The notes beneath the pieces were generated by a model. That model was not told the origin of the DNA. It saw only the letters and a list, made by a program, of their open reading frames with translations, and did no database searches. A stretch of 64,000 nt of DNA from Azospirillum lipoferum (GTDB lineage: Bacteria > Pseudomonadota > Alphaproteobacteria > Azospirillales > Azospirillaceae), in the NCBI RefSeq assembly GCF_024170005.1, contig NZ_JALJXJ010000003.1, forward strand, positions 186,001 through 250,000, given 5' to 3'. The translations under genes and the position numbers were made by a program. Below are positions 1 through 9,413 of this stretch, one piece after another. How positions within the stretch are numbered: the first letter of the stretch is position 1; each line of letters begins with the position of its first letter.

Positions 1-552
1 CAGGATGAACAGACGTTGCAGCCGCGGGTTGACGGCCATCGCCATGCGCACGGTGCCTTCGATGTCCTTGGTTTCGTCAACGCCGACGACGTTGACCTCG
101 CCCTCGGTCAGCCGCCGCACCGTGATCGGCAGCACGCCGCCATGCACCAGCGGAACCGGACCATAGATCTCCCGCCGCAATTCCAGGGCGAAGGACAGCG
201 CGGCGTCGTCGGTGGAGACGATGGTATCGACCGTGCCCTTCGGGTGACGGTAGGCGATCAGCCCCCGCAGGCGCTCTATCCCGCTGGGGTCGGGGAAACG
301 CTTCCAATCCAGGTAATAGGGGATCACGAGCGCATTGGGCGCCCCCGATGCCAGCATGCCGGAGATGCCGGCCGCCTGCCGGTCGGTCCACTCATAGCCC
401 TGATGGTAGGAGTGCAGGACCAGAACCGTCCTGTTCGGCGGTGTCGCCCGCCCGCCCGCCGGCACCGACAGGGTCGCCAGCAGAAACAGTCCCAACATCA
501 GAACGCGGCTGCGCGTCCATATGGCGGACCAAGTGACGGATCGTCCGGTCAT
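1..552 (-). CDS. Periplasmic substrate-binding-like sensor, N-terminal 184 aa (cut by left edge)
   Basis: The reading frame starts at the ATG at 552 and is open to base 1 with no stop, so only the first 184 residues are present. An AAGGG lies 6 nt before the ATG. Residues 1-36 form a signal peptide or membrane segment (hydrophobic stretch LMLGLFLLATLSV). Next comes the motif VLVLHSYHQGYEWTD, typical of the periplasmic ABC_sub_bind-like domain found at the N-terminus of many PAS/histidine kinases and GGDEF proteins. The missing C-terminal half would decide between a free binding protein and a signalling protein; a membrane-bound sensor is the more likely (inference). The next gene upstream lies on the same strand but 427 bp away. 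Confidence 0.72.
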   Translation of the reverse strand, partial: MTGRSVTWSAIWTRSRVLMLGLFLLATLSVPAGGRATPPNRTVLVLHSYHQGYEWTDRQAAGISGMLASGAPNALVIPYYLDWKRFPDPSGIERLRGLIAYRHPKGTVDTIVSTDDAALSFALELRREIYGPVPLVHGGVLPITVRRLTEGEVNVVGVDETKDIEGTVRMAMAVNPRLQRLFIL

Positions 553-979
553 GGTGCACCCTTCGGTCGCTTACCCGGCCATACCCTTCATCGGCCGCCC
601 CGGCAAAGCCGTGCGAAGCCTGAAGAAATCCGGCCATTCCCGAACAAAGGATAAGCAGCGCAGTCACTTCAGCGCCAGAGACTTCTGATAAGGATTCTCC
701 CGGGAGTTATGGTTAATTTTCCATGGAAGATTGGAATTTTTCCAAATCATTCGCGGATGAGGCGTGATCGAATATTCAAATATCGGCACCTTTCTTTCTG
801 CATCCCCATCCGCAGAAATGGATGGTTCGTCTCGCAGCCGCACACAAACCCCATCGCCTTGCTGCGGAACAGACGGCAGTGCGCGGCTGCAGTCCCGGTT
901 GCACCTCGCCTTTTCCCCCTTGGATGCGGAGAGCTATCCGGCTACCGGCTGCCGGGGTAGGGCCGCAGGGTCACGCCCC
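553..979. other. 427-bp intergenic region with stacked palindromes
   Basis: I find no credible gene here. The stretch from about 690 to 800 is clearly AT-richer than the window. It contains CTCCCGGGAG (self-complementary, about 697-706), the 13-mer GAGTTATGGTTAA (704-716, repeated at 24967), TTCCATGGAA and TTGGAA-TTT-TTCCAA. This looks like a control region for the minus-strand sensor that starts at 552. Which protein binds is unknown. Confidence 0.4.
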
Positions 980-1537
980 TCATTGCAGACTGCGCTGCAT
1001 CTCCTCGAAGGTGCGGGAGAAGCCGTTCAGCGGAAAATCGATGTCGCGCTTTCCCACCCGGGAATTGACGCGCACCAGGATGGTCGAGCCGTTGCGGAAC
1101 TGGTCGGCGACGCGGCCGGACACGAAGTTCGGGAACATGCACATGTTCAGCGTCGCCACATGCGATTCGATGCGCGGCTGGCGGTCGACGCGGATGGCGC
1201 AGCGGTCGATCAGCCCCTGGCTGGTGGTCAGGAACAGGTGGAAGTCGTTGCCGGTCGGGATGATGCTCAGCGCGATGAAGCCGACATCCTTCCCGTCATC
1301 GAACAGGCGGTAGATCATCAGCCGGCAGGTCTTGCTGTCGGTCATCCGGTCGATGTCGCACTGGTTGGTCCAGGCGCCCTCCGGCCCGAAATCGGCTGCG
1401 GCCTTGGAGAAGTCGACGGCGGCGGCGGGCCTGGCGGTCAACAGGCCGGCGGCGAATGGGCTGACAGCCAGCGTCAGGGCCAGCAATCCCGCAGCCGCAG
1501 CCGCCCTGAACCAACCCGACAGACCCTTTGCGCGCAT
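980..1537 (-). CDS. IalB-like secreted protein
   Basis: This 185-residue protein begins with a clear signal peptide (positively charged start, long Ala/Leu core, likely cleavage after AAA near residue 40). The mature part has spaced cysteines (WTNQCDID, SKTCRLM, DRCAIRV, LNMCMFP) and ends in a pattern like the invasion-associated locus B family (PF06776), including the closing FPLNGFSRTFEEM. The family is periplasmic and of poorly known biochemical role. The gene stands alone between the sensor fragment and pirin, all on the minus strand. A perfect palindrome lies just upstream. IalB membership is a by-eye call from the overall pattern. Confidence 0.6.
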   Translation of the reverse strand: MRAKGLSGWFRAAAAAGLLALTLAVSPFAAGLLTARPAAAVDFSKAAADFGPEGAWTNQCDIDRMTDSKTCRLMIYRLFDDGKDVGFIALSIIPTGNDFHLFLTTSQGLIDRCAIRVDRQPRIESHVATLNMCMFPNFVSGRVADQFRNGSTILVRVNSRVGKRDIDFPLNGFSRTFEEMQRSLQ

Positions 1538-1558
1538 CGCCCCGTCCCCGCCATCGTT

Positions 1559-1570
1559 CGTGTTAACACG
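1559..1570. promoter_or_regulatory. Perfect 12-bp palindrome CGTGTTAACACG
   Basis: CGTGTTAACACG is fully self-complementary and lies 22-33 bp upstream of the minus-strand start codon at 1537, where an operator could sit. No regulator is assigned. Confidence 0.3.
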
Positions 1571-1674
1571 GAATGCGCCATGATAACCGGGGACGGCGGG
1601 CGTGCAAGGAACGAGATGCCGCGCATCAAACCGTCAAACGGCCTTCTGCGCGGCATCCACCGATCAGATGCAGA

Positions 1675-2532
1675 TCAGATGCGCCCTTCCTCGAAGTCGC
1701 GGAAGGCCTGCATCACCTCCTCCCGCGTGTTCATGACGAAGGGACCGCCCCAGGCGATGGGCTCGCCGATCGGCTCGCCAGCCAGCAGCAGGAAGCGCGC
1801 CCCCTCCGGCCCGGCGACCGCCTCGACCTGCTCGCCGTCGCCCAGCACGATCACCCGCGGCCCCGACAGAGCCCCATCGCCACCCACGCTCAGTGTGCCT
1901 TCGAACAGCACCAGGAAGGCGGTGTGGCCAGCCGGCAGCGGCTCGGCAAAGGAGACCGACGGCGGCAGTACGACGTCGAAATAGCGGGCGTCGGTCGCCT
2001 CGGCCCGCACCGGCCCGGCCGTGCCGCGGGCGGTGTCGCCGGCGATCACGGTGACGGTCGCCCCGTCCTCGCGCCGCTCCACCGGGATCGAGGCGGCCGG
2101 GAACTCCTGATAGCGCGGCTCGGTCATCTTCAGACGGGCCGGCAGGTTGATCCACAGCTGGAATCCGCGCATCAGCCCCTCGGTCTGCTCCGGCATCTCC
2201 GAATGGATCAGGCCGCGGCCAGCGGTCATCCACTGCACGCCGCCGGTCTCGATCACCCCCTCATGCCCGTGGTTGTCGGCATGGCGCATGCGGCCGGCCA
2301 GCATGTAGGTCACCGTCTCGAAGCCGCGATGGGGATGGTCGGGGAAGCCCGCCAGATAGTCGGTCGGCTGGTCCGACCCGAACAGGTCCAGCATCAGGAA
2401 GGGATCGAGCGTGCGCAGGCGCGGCGTACCCAGCATGCGGGTCATACTGACCCCGGCGCCGTCGGAGGTGGCCATGCCCTCCACGGCGGCGAGCACCGGG
2501 CGGACACCGGAGGTGGCGGGCTTGGCGGACAT
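1675..2532 (-). CDS. Pirin family protein
   Basis: This is a 285-residue bicupin of the pirin family. The metal ligands of the N-terminal cupin are all visible: H66 and H68 in HPHRGFETV, then H110 and E112 in GLIHSEMPE. This is the His-His-His-Glu set that binds Fe in pirins. Pirins act as quercetinase-like dioxygenases or metal-dependent regulators, and the substrate here is unknown. The start at 2532 is preferred because AGGAG lies 8 nt upstream; a TTG 18 bp further up is in frame but lacks such a site. The gene is monocistronic, with a palindromic repeat element just upstream. Confidence 0.9.
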   Translation of the reverse strand: MSAKPATSGVRPVLAAVEGMATSDGAGVSMTRMLGTPRLRTLDPFLMLDLFGSDQPTDYLAGFPDHPHRGFETVTYMLAGRMRHADNHGHEGVIETGGVQWMTAGRGLIHSEMPEQTEGLMRGFQLWINLPARLKMTEPRYQEFPAASIPVERREDGATVTVIAGDTARGTAGPVRAEATDARYFDVVLPPSVSFAEPLPAGHTAFLVLFEGTLSVGGDGALSGPRVIVLGDGEQVEAVAGPEGARFLLLAGEPIGEPIAWGGPFVMNTREEVMQAFRDFEEGRI

Positions 2533-2644
2533 GGCGAAGACTCCTGACAAACGAATGGATGCACCACAGGTAGTCCTCCCCGGCCCCGCCGTGAAGCCGG
2601 TCCGCCCGCGCCACAGCGTTCCGCTCCGCGCAACAATCGCACCC

Positions 2645-2747
2645 TAGAGTGTGATCGTTTCAAGCGGAGTCGCTTGAAGCGTGAATCACACGGAAAATCA
2701 AAAGTTTAGGGTCTGTCTGGTGCTTCAATGAGCACCAGACAGACTCC
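2645..2747 (+). repeat. Palindromic repeat element, copy 1 (about 103 bp)
   Basis: The element consists of two adjacent hairpins. The first begins TAGAGTGTGATCGTTTCAAGCG and folds back through CGCTTGAAGCGTGAATCACAC. The second is GTCTGTCTGGTGCTT folding with AGCACCAGACAGAC. A nearly identical copy lies in the opposite orientation at 27701-27804. Together they form a small mobile-element-like family (MITE or REP). It sits between pirin and the end of amtB. No protein is encoded. Confidence 0.8.
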
Positions 2748-2759
2748 AAAAATGCATAG

Positions 2760-2790
2760 CGAAAAGGCCGCCGGAGAACCGGCGGCCTTC
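2760..2790 (-). terminator. Rho-independent terminator of amtB
   Basis: The arms AAGGCCGCCGG and CCGGCGGCCTT enclose a 4-nt loop. Read on the minus strand the hairpin is followed by TTTTCGC. It lies 30 bp past the amtB stop. Confidence 0.8.
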
Positions 2791-2819
2791 TCGAAGAGAC
2801 CCGTGGGAAAGGATTGTTC

Positions 2820-4256
2820 TTAGTGGATGCTCTCGCCATGCAGGGCGAGGTCGAGACCGTCGCGCTCCACATCCTCCTCGACGCGCAGGCCCATGACCAC
2901 GTCGACGACCTTCAGCAGGACGAAGGTGGCGATGGCGCACCAGGCGACGGTGTAGGCGACGCCCTGGACCTGGATCCAGACGGCGGCGGCGTTGCCTTCC
3001 AGCAGGCCCAGCGTGGCCTTCGGGTCGGCCTGGAGGACGGCGGCGAAACCGCCTTCGCTGTTGGACACCGACATCTTGGCGAAGACGCCGGTCAGGATGG
3101 CGCCGATCAGGCCGCCGACGCCATGCACGCCGAAGGCGTCCAGGCTGTCGTCATAGCCCAGCATGTGCTTGAGGCTGGTGGCCGACCAGAAGCAGACCAC
3201 GCCGGCGACGATGCCGATGACGATGGCGCCCGTCGGGTCGACGAAGCCGGCGGCCGGGGTCACCGCGACCAGGCCGGCGACGGCGCCGGAGATGATGCCG
3301 AGGATCGACGGCTTGCCCTTGACGATCCACTCCGCGAACAGCCAGCCCATGGCGGCACCGGCGGTGGCGATGTGCGTGGCGGCCAGCGCCATGCCGGCAC
3401 GCGGACCGGCGGTCAGGGCCGAACCGGCGTTGAAGCCGAACCAGCCGACCCACAGCAGCGAGGCGCCGATCAGCGACAGCACCAGGTTGTGCGGCATGAA
3501 GGCTTCCTTCGGGTAGCCCTTGCGCTTGCCGATCACCAGGGCGGCGACGAGGCCGGCCACACCCGCGTTGATGTGCACGACCGTGCCGCCGGCGAAGTCG
3601 AGCACGCCCAGGCCGAACAGGAAGCCCGACGGATACCAGACCCAGTGGGCGATCGGCGCATAGACCACGATCGACCACAGGGCGGTGAAGACCAGCAGCG
3701 AGGAGAACTTCATGCGGTCGGCGAAGGCGCCGGTGATCAGGGCCGGGGTGATGATCGCGAAGGTCATCTGGAACATCATGAAGACCGGCTCGGGGATCGT
3801 CGTCGGGACGCCAGACCCCGTCGCCTCGCCCAGCACGAAGGCCTTCGTGAAGTCGAGCCCGTTGAGGAACAGCCGGTCGAGACCGCCGACATAGGCACCG
3901 GTGCCGGTGAAGGCCAGGCTGTAACCGATCACGTACCACAGGACGCTGATCAGGCAGGTGATGGCGAAGCTCTGCATCACCGTCGCCAGCACGTTCATCT
4001 TGCGGACCATGCCGCCGTAGAACAGCGCCAGGCCGGGGATGGTCATCATCAGCACCAGCGCGGTGGAGATCAGCATCCAGGCGGTATCGCCGCCATTCAG
4101 CGCCGGAGCCGCCGGTGCGGCGGCAGTGGCGGCTGCAGCCGCAGCCGCGGCAGCGGCGGCAGCCGCCGGATCCTGGGCAAGGGCTGCGGCCGGCATGCCG
4201 ACCGCGCCCAGAGCAACCGCCATCATCGGTGCGGCCATAAGGAACAGACGGTTCAT
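2820..4256 (-). CDS. amtB: Ammonium transporter AmtB
   Basis: This 478-residue inner-membrane channel carries ammonium across the cytoplasmic membrane. A signal peptide (to about residue 28) is followed by an unusual low-complexity linker of 13 alanines in a row, and then the 11-helix Amt core. The two pore histidines are seen at H228 (TVVHINAGVAG) and H378 (FGVHGVGGL). The start at 4256 is chosen for its GAGGAG 5-6 nt upstream and for the signal peptide; the frame is open further upstream. A sigma-54 promoter lies about 160 bp upstream, so expression under nitrogen limitation is expected. No glnK/PII gene is adjacent, unlike the common glnK-amtB pair. Confidence 0.96.
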   Translation of the reverse strand: MNRLFLMAAPMMAVALGAVGMPAAALAQDPAAAAAAAAAAAAATAAAPAAPALNGGDTAWMLISTALVLMMTIPGLALFYGGMVRKMNVLATVMQSFAITCLISVLWYVIGYSLAFTGTGAYVGGLDRLFLNGLDFTKAFVLGEATGSGVPTTIPEPVFMMFQMTFAIITPALITGAFADRMKFSSLLVFTALWSIVVYAPIAHWVWYPSGFLFGLGVLDFAGGTVVHINAGVAGLVAALVIGKRKGYPKEAFMPHNLVLSLIGASLLWVGWFGFNAGSALTAGPRAGMALAATHIATAGAAMGWLFAEWIVKGKPSILGIISGAVAGLVAVTPAAGFVDPTGAIVIGIVAGVVCFWSATSLKHMLGYDDSLDAFGVHGVGGLIGAILTGVFAKMSVSNSEGGFAAVLQADPKATLGLLEGNAAAVWIQVQGVAYTVAWCAIATFVLLKVVDVVMGLRVEEDVERDGLDLALHGESIH

Positions 4257-4416
4257 CGAGGCTCCTCTTTCTCCAAAATCGCTCCCACCCCTGAACGGCC
4301 GGCGCGGCACCGGAGGTGTTCCGCGCTCAAGCCACCGCACCGGGGCGACCCCGTCCCGGTCGCCCCGTCCCCGGCAAAGGCGGGGCGGCGGACGGGACCA
4401 AGGACGCCTCCAGCGT

Positions 4417-4432
4417 TACAAGAAGCGTGCCA
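4417..4432 (-). promoter_or_regulatory. Sigma-54 (RpoN) promoter of amtB
   Basis: On the minus strand the sequence reads C-TGGCAC-GCTTC-TTGTA, with the spacing of the -24/-12 consensus TGGCAC-N5-TTGCW. One position of the -12 element differs. It points at amtB and predicts a leader of about 150 nt. Confidence 0.75.
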
Positions 4433-4515
4433 GTCGAAAACGGCTTGGAATCGTCAGGGTTGTCCTGACACGGGACCCCCGAACGGGCACCCTCCTACGA
4501 GTCGCGCCCGGTATT

Positions 4516-4532
4516 TGCCCAGGAAATGGGCA
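4516..4532. promoter_or_regulatory. Candidate enhancer palindrome upstream of the amtB promoter
   Basis: TGCCCA-GGAAA-TGGGCA is a perfect 6-5-6 inverted repeat, 84-100 bp upstream of the -24 element. That is a usual distance for an activator of sigma-54 promoters. It resembles, but does not equal, the NtrC consensus (TGCACC-N5-GGTGCA), so the NtrC assignment is inference. Confidence 0.4.
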
Positions 4533-4927
4533 GATTTCGGAACCGACATTTCGCCGCAAATTTCGGGTATTCGACCGAATGGCAGGGCCGGCAGCCGCGT
4601 TCTGCTCTGCGCTTGCCAAGCATTTTGGCTGTCATTCCGGCAGATGATGAAATTTTGGGCAGTGTCCGGCTCATGCGGCGGTCAAAGCGGAGGCATCGGG
4701 GCGGAACGGTCCGCCCGCCTACCCCTTCCATCCAGGCCGTTCGGCAGGGCGCCGCATACGCCCCTCTTTCCTCCTAGGCCCGCAAAGAGGTATTGCGGCG
4801 GGTAAGCCGATGCGAACCCACCGCCGGGCCTATTGGACATGGCGGCGAGATGTGGCACCGTCAACGCCTCCATATGAATTGGTCGCCGCCGAGCGGCCGC
4901 AAGAATAAGGCAAAGGGGGTAACGGCC

Positions 4928-6199
4928 ATGCTCGACAAACGGGATCTGCGCCTTGCACCGCGACGTGCGGTGGCGCTGGTGCTGGCCGGGGGACGCGGAA
5001 GCCGTCTGAAGCAGCTGACCGACCGGCGGGCCAAGCCGGCGACCTATTTCGGCGGCAAGTACCGCATCATCGACTTCGCACTGTCCAACTGCGTCAACTC
5101 CGGCTTCCGCCGCATCGGCGTGCTGACGCAGTACAAGTCGCACAGCCTTCTGCGCCATCTCCAGCGCGGCTGGAACGTCTTCCGCGGCGAGATGAACGAG
5201 TTCTGCGACCTGCTGCCGGCCCAGCAGCGGGTCAGCGAGACGGAGTGGTACCAGGGCACCGCCGACGCCGTGTACCAGAACCTGGACATCCTGCGCGACC
5301 ACGAGCCGGAATATGTCCTGATCCTGGCCGGCGACCACATCTACAAGATGGATTACGGCGCCCTGCTGCTCGACCACATCGACCGCAAGGCCGACGTCAC
5401 CGTTCCCTGCATCGCGGTCCCGCGCGAACAGGCGACCGGTTTCGGCGTCATGCACATCGACAATGACCGCCGCATCATCGACTTCGTCGAGAAGCCGGCC
5501 GACCCGCCGCCGATGCCCGGCCGCCCCGACATGGCGCTGGCCAGCATGGGCATCTACGTCTTCAACGCCCAGTTCCTCTACGACCAGCTGGAACGCGACG
5601 TCGCCACCCCCGGCTCCAGCCGCGATTTCGGCAAGGACATCATCCCGCATCTGGTCAAGAGCGGCGCCCGCATCATCGCCCACGACTATGCCGACAGCGC
5701 CATCATCGACGCGCCGGACGACGCCCCCTACTGGCGCGACGTCGGCACCATCGACGCCTATTGGGAAGCCAACCTGGACCTCTGCCACGTCACGCCGCAA
5801 CTGAACCTGTACAACCGCGACTGGCCGATCTTCACCTATCAGGAACAGCTTCCCCCCGCCAAGTTCGTCTTCGACGACGAGAACCGCCGCGGCACGGCGA
5901 TCGACAGCCTGGTGTCGGGCGGCTGCATCATCTCCGGCTCCACCGTGCGGCGGTCGCTGCTGTTCAGCTCGGTCCGCGTCAACTCCTACAGCGAGCTGCA
6001 CGAGGCGGTGGTCCTGCCGGAATGCGACATCGGCCGCCATTGCCGCCTGAAGAAGGTGGTGATCGACCGCGGCGTCAGCATCCCCAACGGCCTCGTCGTC
6101 GGCGAGGACGCGGAGCTTGACGCCAAGCGCTTTTACCGCAGCGAGGGCGGCGTCGTCCTGATCACCCGCGAGATGATCGAGAAGCTGCCGAAGGAATAA
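4928..6199 (+). CDS. glgC: Glucose-1-phosphate adenylyltransferase (ADP-glucose pyrophosphorylase)
   Basis: This 423-residue enzyme makes ADP-glucose from glucose-1-phosphate and ATP, the committed step of glycogen synthesis. The nucleotide-binding loop [20 protein letters not shown] is near residues 17-36, followed by [10 protein letters not shown] and WYQGTADAV in the catalytic domain. A C-terminal left-handed beta-helix region follows. The length fits the family. The ATG at 4928 is chosen because earlier in-frame codons encode a non-homologous lead and a G-rich site (AAGGGGG) lies upstream. It is followed 138 bp later by glgA on the same strand, so the pair is probably co-transcribed. glgB, glgX and glgP are not nearby. 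Confidence 0.96.
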   Translation: MLDKRDLRLAPRRAVALVLAGGRGSRLKQLTDRRAKPATYFGGKYRIIDFALSNCVNSGFRRIGVLTQYKSHSLLRHLQRGWNVFRGEMNEFCDLLPAQQRVSETEWYQGTADAVYQNLDILRDHEPEYVLILAGDHIYKMDYGALLLDHIDRKADVTVPCIAVPREQATGFGVMHIDNDRRIIDFVEKPADPPPMPGRPDMALASMGIYVFNAQFLYDQLERDVATPGSSRDFGKDIIPHLVKSGARIIAHDYADSAIIDAPDDAPYWRDVGTIDAYWEANLDLCHVTPQLNLYNRDWPIFTYQEQLPPAKFVFDDENRRGTAIDSLVSGGCIISGSTVRRSLLFSSVRVNSYSELHEAVVLPECDIGRHCRLKKVVIDRGVSIPNGLVVGEDAELDAKRFYRSEGGVVLITREMIEKLPKE

Positions 6200-6337
6200 G
6201 GCGGCATTTCGCCGCCCCCTTGCACCCTGGCCCGCGCCGATGCGATCCGGCTCCCCACCGGACCCGCATCGGCGCTATAGCATGCCTGCCCCCTCCGGCT
6301 TTTCACCCCTCCCGCCTTTCATCCGAGTGCCTTCCCG

Positions 6338-7807
6338 ATGCGCGTCCTTTACGTCACGTCCGAATGCTACCCGATGGTCAAGACGGGGGGGCTGGCGGAC
6401 GTGTCCGCCGCCCTGCCGCCGGCCCTGATCGCCGCCGGCGCCGACGTCCGCCTGCTGCTGCCCGGCTATCCCGCCGTTCTGAACAGCCTGCAGAACCTGC
6501 ATGACGTCGGCGACCTGATCACCGACCTGCCCGGCTGCGACCGTGCCCAGCTGTGCATCGGCCGCACCGCCGACGGGGTTCTCGCCTATGCGCTGAAGGC
6601 GCCGTCGCTGTACGACCGTCCCGGCAACCCCTATCTCGGACCGGACGGCAAGGACTGGGCCGACAATGCCCAGCGCTTCGCCGCCCTCGCCTGGGTCGCC
6701 GCCGGCTTCGCGGCGGAGACCTCCTACGATCCCTGGTGGCGGCCCGACATCCTGCACGGCCACGACTGGCAGGCGGCGCTGATCCCCGCCTATCTGACCC
6801 TGCGCCCCGACCGCTTCGCCGGCCCCTTCCGGCCGGGCACGGTGCTGACCATCCACAACATCGCCTATCAGGGCCTCTTCGGCCCCTGGATGATGGGCGA
6901 CCTCGGCCTGCCCTCCTCCAGCTTCCGCATCGACGGCGTCGAGTATTACGGCAACATCAGCTTCCTGAAGGCCGGTTGCTTCTACGCCGACCGCCTGACC
7001 ACGGTCAGCCCGACCTACGCCAACGAGATCCAGACGGCCGAGCACGGCACCGGCCTGCAGGGTCTGCTCGCCACCCGCTCCGACGTGCTGACCGGCATCC
7101 TGAACGGCGTCGATTACGCGGTGTGGGATCCGGCGACCGACCCGCATCTGCCCGCCCGCTATACCCCCGACGACCTCGGTGGTAAGGACGCCTGCAAGGC
7201 CGACCTGCAATCCGCCTTCGGCCTGGACCGCCGCGCGGACGCGCCGTTGGCCGCCGTGGTCAGCCGCCTGACCTGGCACAAGGGCCTCGATCTGGTGCTG
7301 GAGGCCGCCGGCCAATGGGTGTCCTGGGGCGGCCAGCTGGTGGTTCTGGGCAGCGGCGACGCCTCCAGCGAGGCCGGTTTCCGCCAGCTTGCCCAGTGGC
7401 ATCCGCAGTCCATCGGCGTCCGCATCGGCTATGACGAGCCGCTGTCCCACCGCATCCAGGCCGGAGCCGACCTGTTCCTGGTGCCGTCCCGGTCGGAGCC
7501 CTGCGGCCTGACCCAGCTCTACGCCCTGAAATACGGCACCCTGCCGCTGGTCCGCCGCACCGGCGGCCTCGCCGACACGGTGATCGACGCCAACCCGGCG
7601 GCCAGCGCCGACGGCAGCGCGACGGGATTCCAGTTCGTCAACGCGACCGGCCAGGAACTGGTGTGGGCGCTGCGCCGGGCGATGGGCGTCTACCGCAAGC
7701 CCGACCGCTGGCACGCGATGCAGCGCCGCGCCATGACGCGGGACTTCGGCTGGCACGGCCCGGCGGAGGAGTACATGGAGCTGTATCGGGGACTAGGGGA
7801 GCGGTAG
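6338..7807 (+). CDS. glgA: Glycogen synthase (ADP-glucose, GT5)
   Basis: This 489-residue cytoplasmic glycosyltransferase extends alpha-1,4-glucan from ADP-glucose. The substrate motif KTGGLADV lies at residues 15-22. The C-terminal GT5 signature PSRSEPCGLTQLYALKYG is near residue 387, followed by RRTGGLADTV. Length and start match the family. It lies downstream of glgC in the same direction. Confidence 0.96.
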   Translation: MRVLYVTSECYPMVKTGGLADVSAALPPALIAAGADVRLLLPGYPAVLNSLQNLHDVGDLITDLPGCDRAQLCIGRTADGVLAYALKAPSLYDRPGNPYLGPDGKDWADNAQRFAALAWVAAGFAAETSYDPWWRPDILHGHDWQAALIPAYLTLRPDRFAGPFRPGTVLTIHNIAYQGLFGPWMMGDLGLPSSSFRIDGVEYYGNISFLKAGCFYADRLTTVSPTYANEIQTAEHGTGLQGLLATRSDVLTGILNGVDYAVWDPATDPHLPARYTPDDLGGKDACKADLQSAFGLDRRADAPLAAVVSRLTWHKGLDLVLEAAGQWVSWGGQLVVLGSGDASSEAGFRQLAQWHPQSIGVRIGYDEPLSHRIQAGADLFLVPSRSEPCGLTQLYALKYGTLPLVRRTGGLADTVIDANPAASADGSATGFQFVNATGQELVWALRRAMGVYRKPDRWHAMQRRAMTRDFGWHGPAEEYMELYRGLGER

Positions 7808-7914
7808 GCGGACGGGCCGGCTCGCCACCCGTTTTCCAGGAAACCCCTTGGCGGCGCTTGGCGCCTCGCCGATTGTCGCCCTGTTCCTGTCTCCGGAGTG
7901 CATCACAATCGCTG

Positions 7915-8556
7915 CTAGCCGGGCACGGCGACACTGGCAGCCTGACGGATGGCCGACGCAATCTCGTCTTCGCTGCGTCCTCCGTTGATGGCGATGCGCC
8001 CACCGAAGACGAAGTGAGGAACTGACCTGATCCCGGCGGCTGTCGATCGGGCCGCCTCCTGCTCGACACGTCTGTGCTGCATGGGGTCGAGCGCTATCGC
8101 GCGGGCTTCTTCGCGCTCGAACCCATAGGCCACGGCGATGTCCGCAAGGACATCGGGGTCCGAGATGTTCTTTGCTTTCAGAAAATGGGCACCGGTGATT
8201 GCGGCCGCGAGCTGGTGCTGCGTACCTCGTGCTCGTGCTGCGAGGATCAACCCGTGCGCCGGCTGCGTCCTGTAAGTCCAGGGCTGGCGGCTCAGGTCAA
8301 GGTCAAGGCCGGACGCCCGTGCTTCCGCCTCGGGCCGGGCGAACGACGCCTTCGGATCGGTCACGCCGTAGCGCGAGAGGAGAAGATCGGGAATATAGAG
8401 GCCCTCCGCTGGTGCATCGGGGAGCAGAAGGACCGGATGTTGACGGATATCCACGTCCAGCTCGGGGAATCGTTCCGCCAGGACCTTATCGAGACGGTGA
8501 TGCCCGATGATGCACCAGGGACAGATGATCTCGGTGTAAAGATCGATTTGCAGCAT
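7915..8556 (-). CDS. DsbA-family (FrnE-like) thiol oxidoreductase
   Basis: This 213-residue cytoplasmic thioredoxin-fold protein has the active-site motif CPWC at residues 12-15. The cis-Pro region SVPHFVFGG near residue 183 is typical of the FrnE/2-hydroxychromene-2-carboxylate isomerase-like DsbA group. There is no signal peptide, so it acts in the cytosol. The ATG at 8556 is preferred over the one at 8559 because AAGGA lies 7 nt before it. The gene is downstream of azoR on the same strand, 150 bp away, and divergent from an HxlR regulator. A role in thiol or electrophile stress is suggested by these neighbours. Confidence 0.85.
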   Translation of the reverse strand: MLQIDLYTEIICPWCIIGHHRLDKVLAERFPELDVDIRQHPVLLLPDAPAEGLYIPDLLLSRYGVTDPKASFARPEAEARASGLDLDLSRQPWTYRTQPAHGLILAARARGTQHQLAAAITGAHFLKAKNISDPDVLADIAVAYGFEREEARAIALDPMQHRRVEQEAARSTAAGIRSVPHFVFGGRIAINGGRSEDEIASAIRQAASVAVPG

Positions 8557-8706
8557 CATATCATCCTTCTGGTCGTTGAGCCGACAAGTCTTGGATTGAT
8601 CTGAGCACACACCCGTCAGAGTCAGGGGCCGCCTACCGGGCTGGTCGGGATGTCGGTAAGACATGCATGTTCGCGCTCACGGCCTGAGCAGACGGCTGGC
8701 CCGCCT

Positions 8707-9327
8707 TCAGGCAGCCTTTTCCAAGACCGCGCGAACCTGGGCTTCGGTGGCGGCGATGGCGGCCTTGGCCGCCTCAGGCCCGAAGACGGTACCTTCCACG
8801 CGGACGATTTCGATGTCGGTCAGGCCGATGAAGCCTAGGAGGTGGCGAAGATAGCCGGTCTGGAAATCAAAGGGGGCGTAGTGGCCTTCCGAGAAGACGC
8901 CGCCTGCGGCAGTGACGAGATAGACCTTCTTGCCGGTCAGCAATCCCTGCGGGCCGCCGGCTTCGCTATAATCGAAGGTCACGCCCGGCCAGGTGATATG
9001 ATCGAACCAGCTCTTGAGCTGAGACGACGGGCCGAAATTGATCATGCCCGAACCCAGGACGATCACATTGGCCGCCTTCACCTCTTCGACGAGTTGCTGG
9101 GCAAGGCCGACCGCGTTGATCTGCTCAGGCGTGCGCGCCTCGGGGGCCGCGACGCGGCCGTTGATATAAGCCTGCGCGATATACGGCGGTGGGTTGGCCG
9201 CGAGATCGCGAGTCAAAAGGGTGCCGCCCAGGCGAACCTTGAGGCCTTCGGCGATCTCGGTCGCGAAGCGGGTGGACAGGCTCTCGGCGCCACGAGGGCT
9301 CGATGTGACGAGGAGGATGTTGGTCAT
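8707..9327 (-). CDS. azoR: FMN-dependent NADH-azoreductase
   Basis: This 206-residue flavodoxin-fold enzyme reduces azo compounds and quinones with NAD(P)H. The phosphate-binding loop [15 protein letters not shown] is near residues 6-20, and the motifs [17 protein letters not shown] and the [10 protein letters not shown] loop of the AzoR family follow. The start at 9327 has GGAG 5 nt upstream. It is divergent from a YodB-like HxlR repressor across 86 bp; in Bacillus, YodB controls the azoreductase AzoR1, so the same regulatory pairing is likely. The third base positions look less GC-rich than in neighbouring genes. Confidence 0.9.
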   Translation of the reverse strand: MTNILLVTSSPRGAESLSTRFATEIAEGLKVRLGGTLLTRDLAANPPPYIAQAYINGRVAAPEARTPEQINAVGLAQQLVEEVKAANVIVLGSGMINFGPSSQLKSWFDHITWPGVTFDYSEAGGPQGLLTGKKVYLVTAAGGVFSEGHYAPFDFQTGYLRHLLGFIGLTDIEIVRVEGTVFGPEAAKAAIAATEAQVRAVLEKAA

Positions 9328-9362
9328 GGCTGCTCCGATCCGAACAGGGTAGTTAATTCTTG

Positions 9363-9385
9363 TTACCAACACCAATAAAGTAACT
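9363..9385. promoter_or_regulatory. Candidate HxlR operator between azoR and hxlR
   Basis: The inverted repeat GTTAC-N13-GTAAC lies in the 86-bp divergent spacer, with a further GTAAC at 9424-9428 inside the start of the regulator gene. The segment is AT-rich and is the only place for both promoters. Binding by the adjacent HxlR protein is inference. Confidence 0.4.
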
Positions 9386-9413
9386 GCTCTTTCCCTCGCA
9401 AGAAGGCACTCCT

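Noticed and set aside
2814..4805. A 663-codon open frame on the plus strand opposite amtB
   Set aside because: It is antisense to amtB and its promoter region, with shadow-frame composition.
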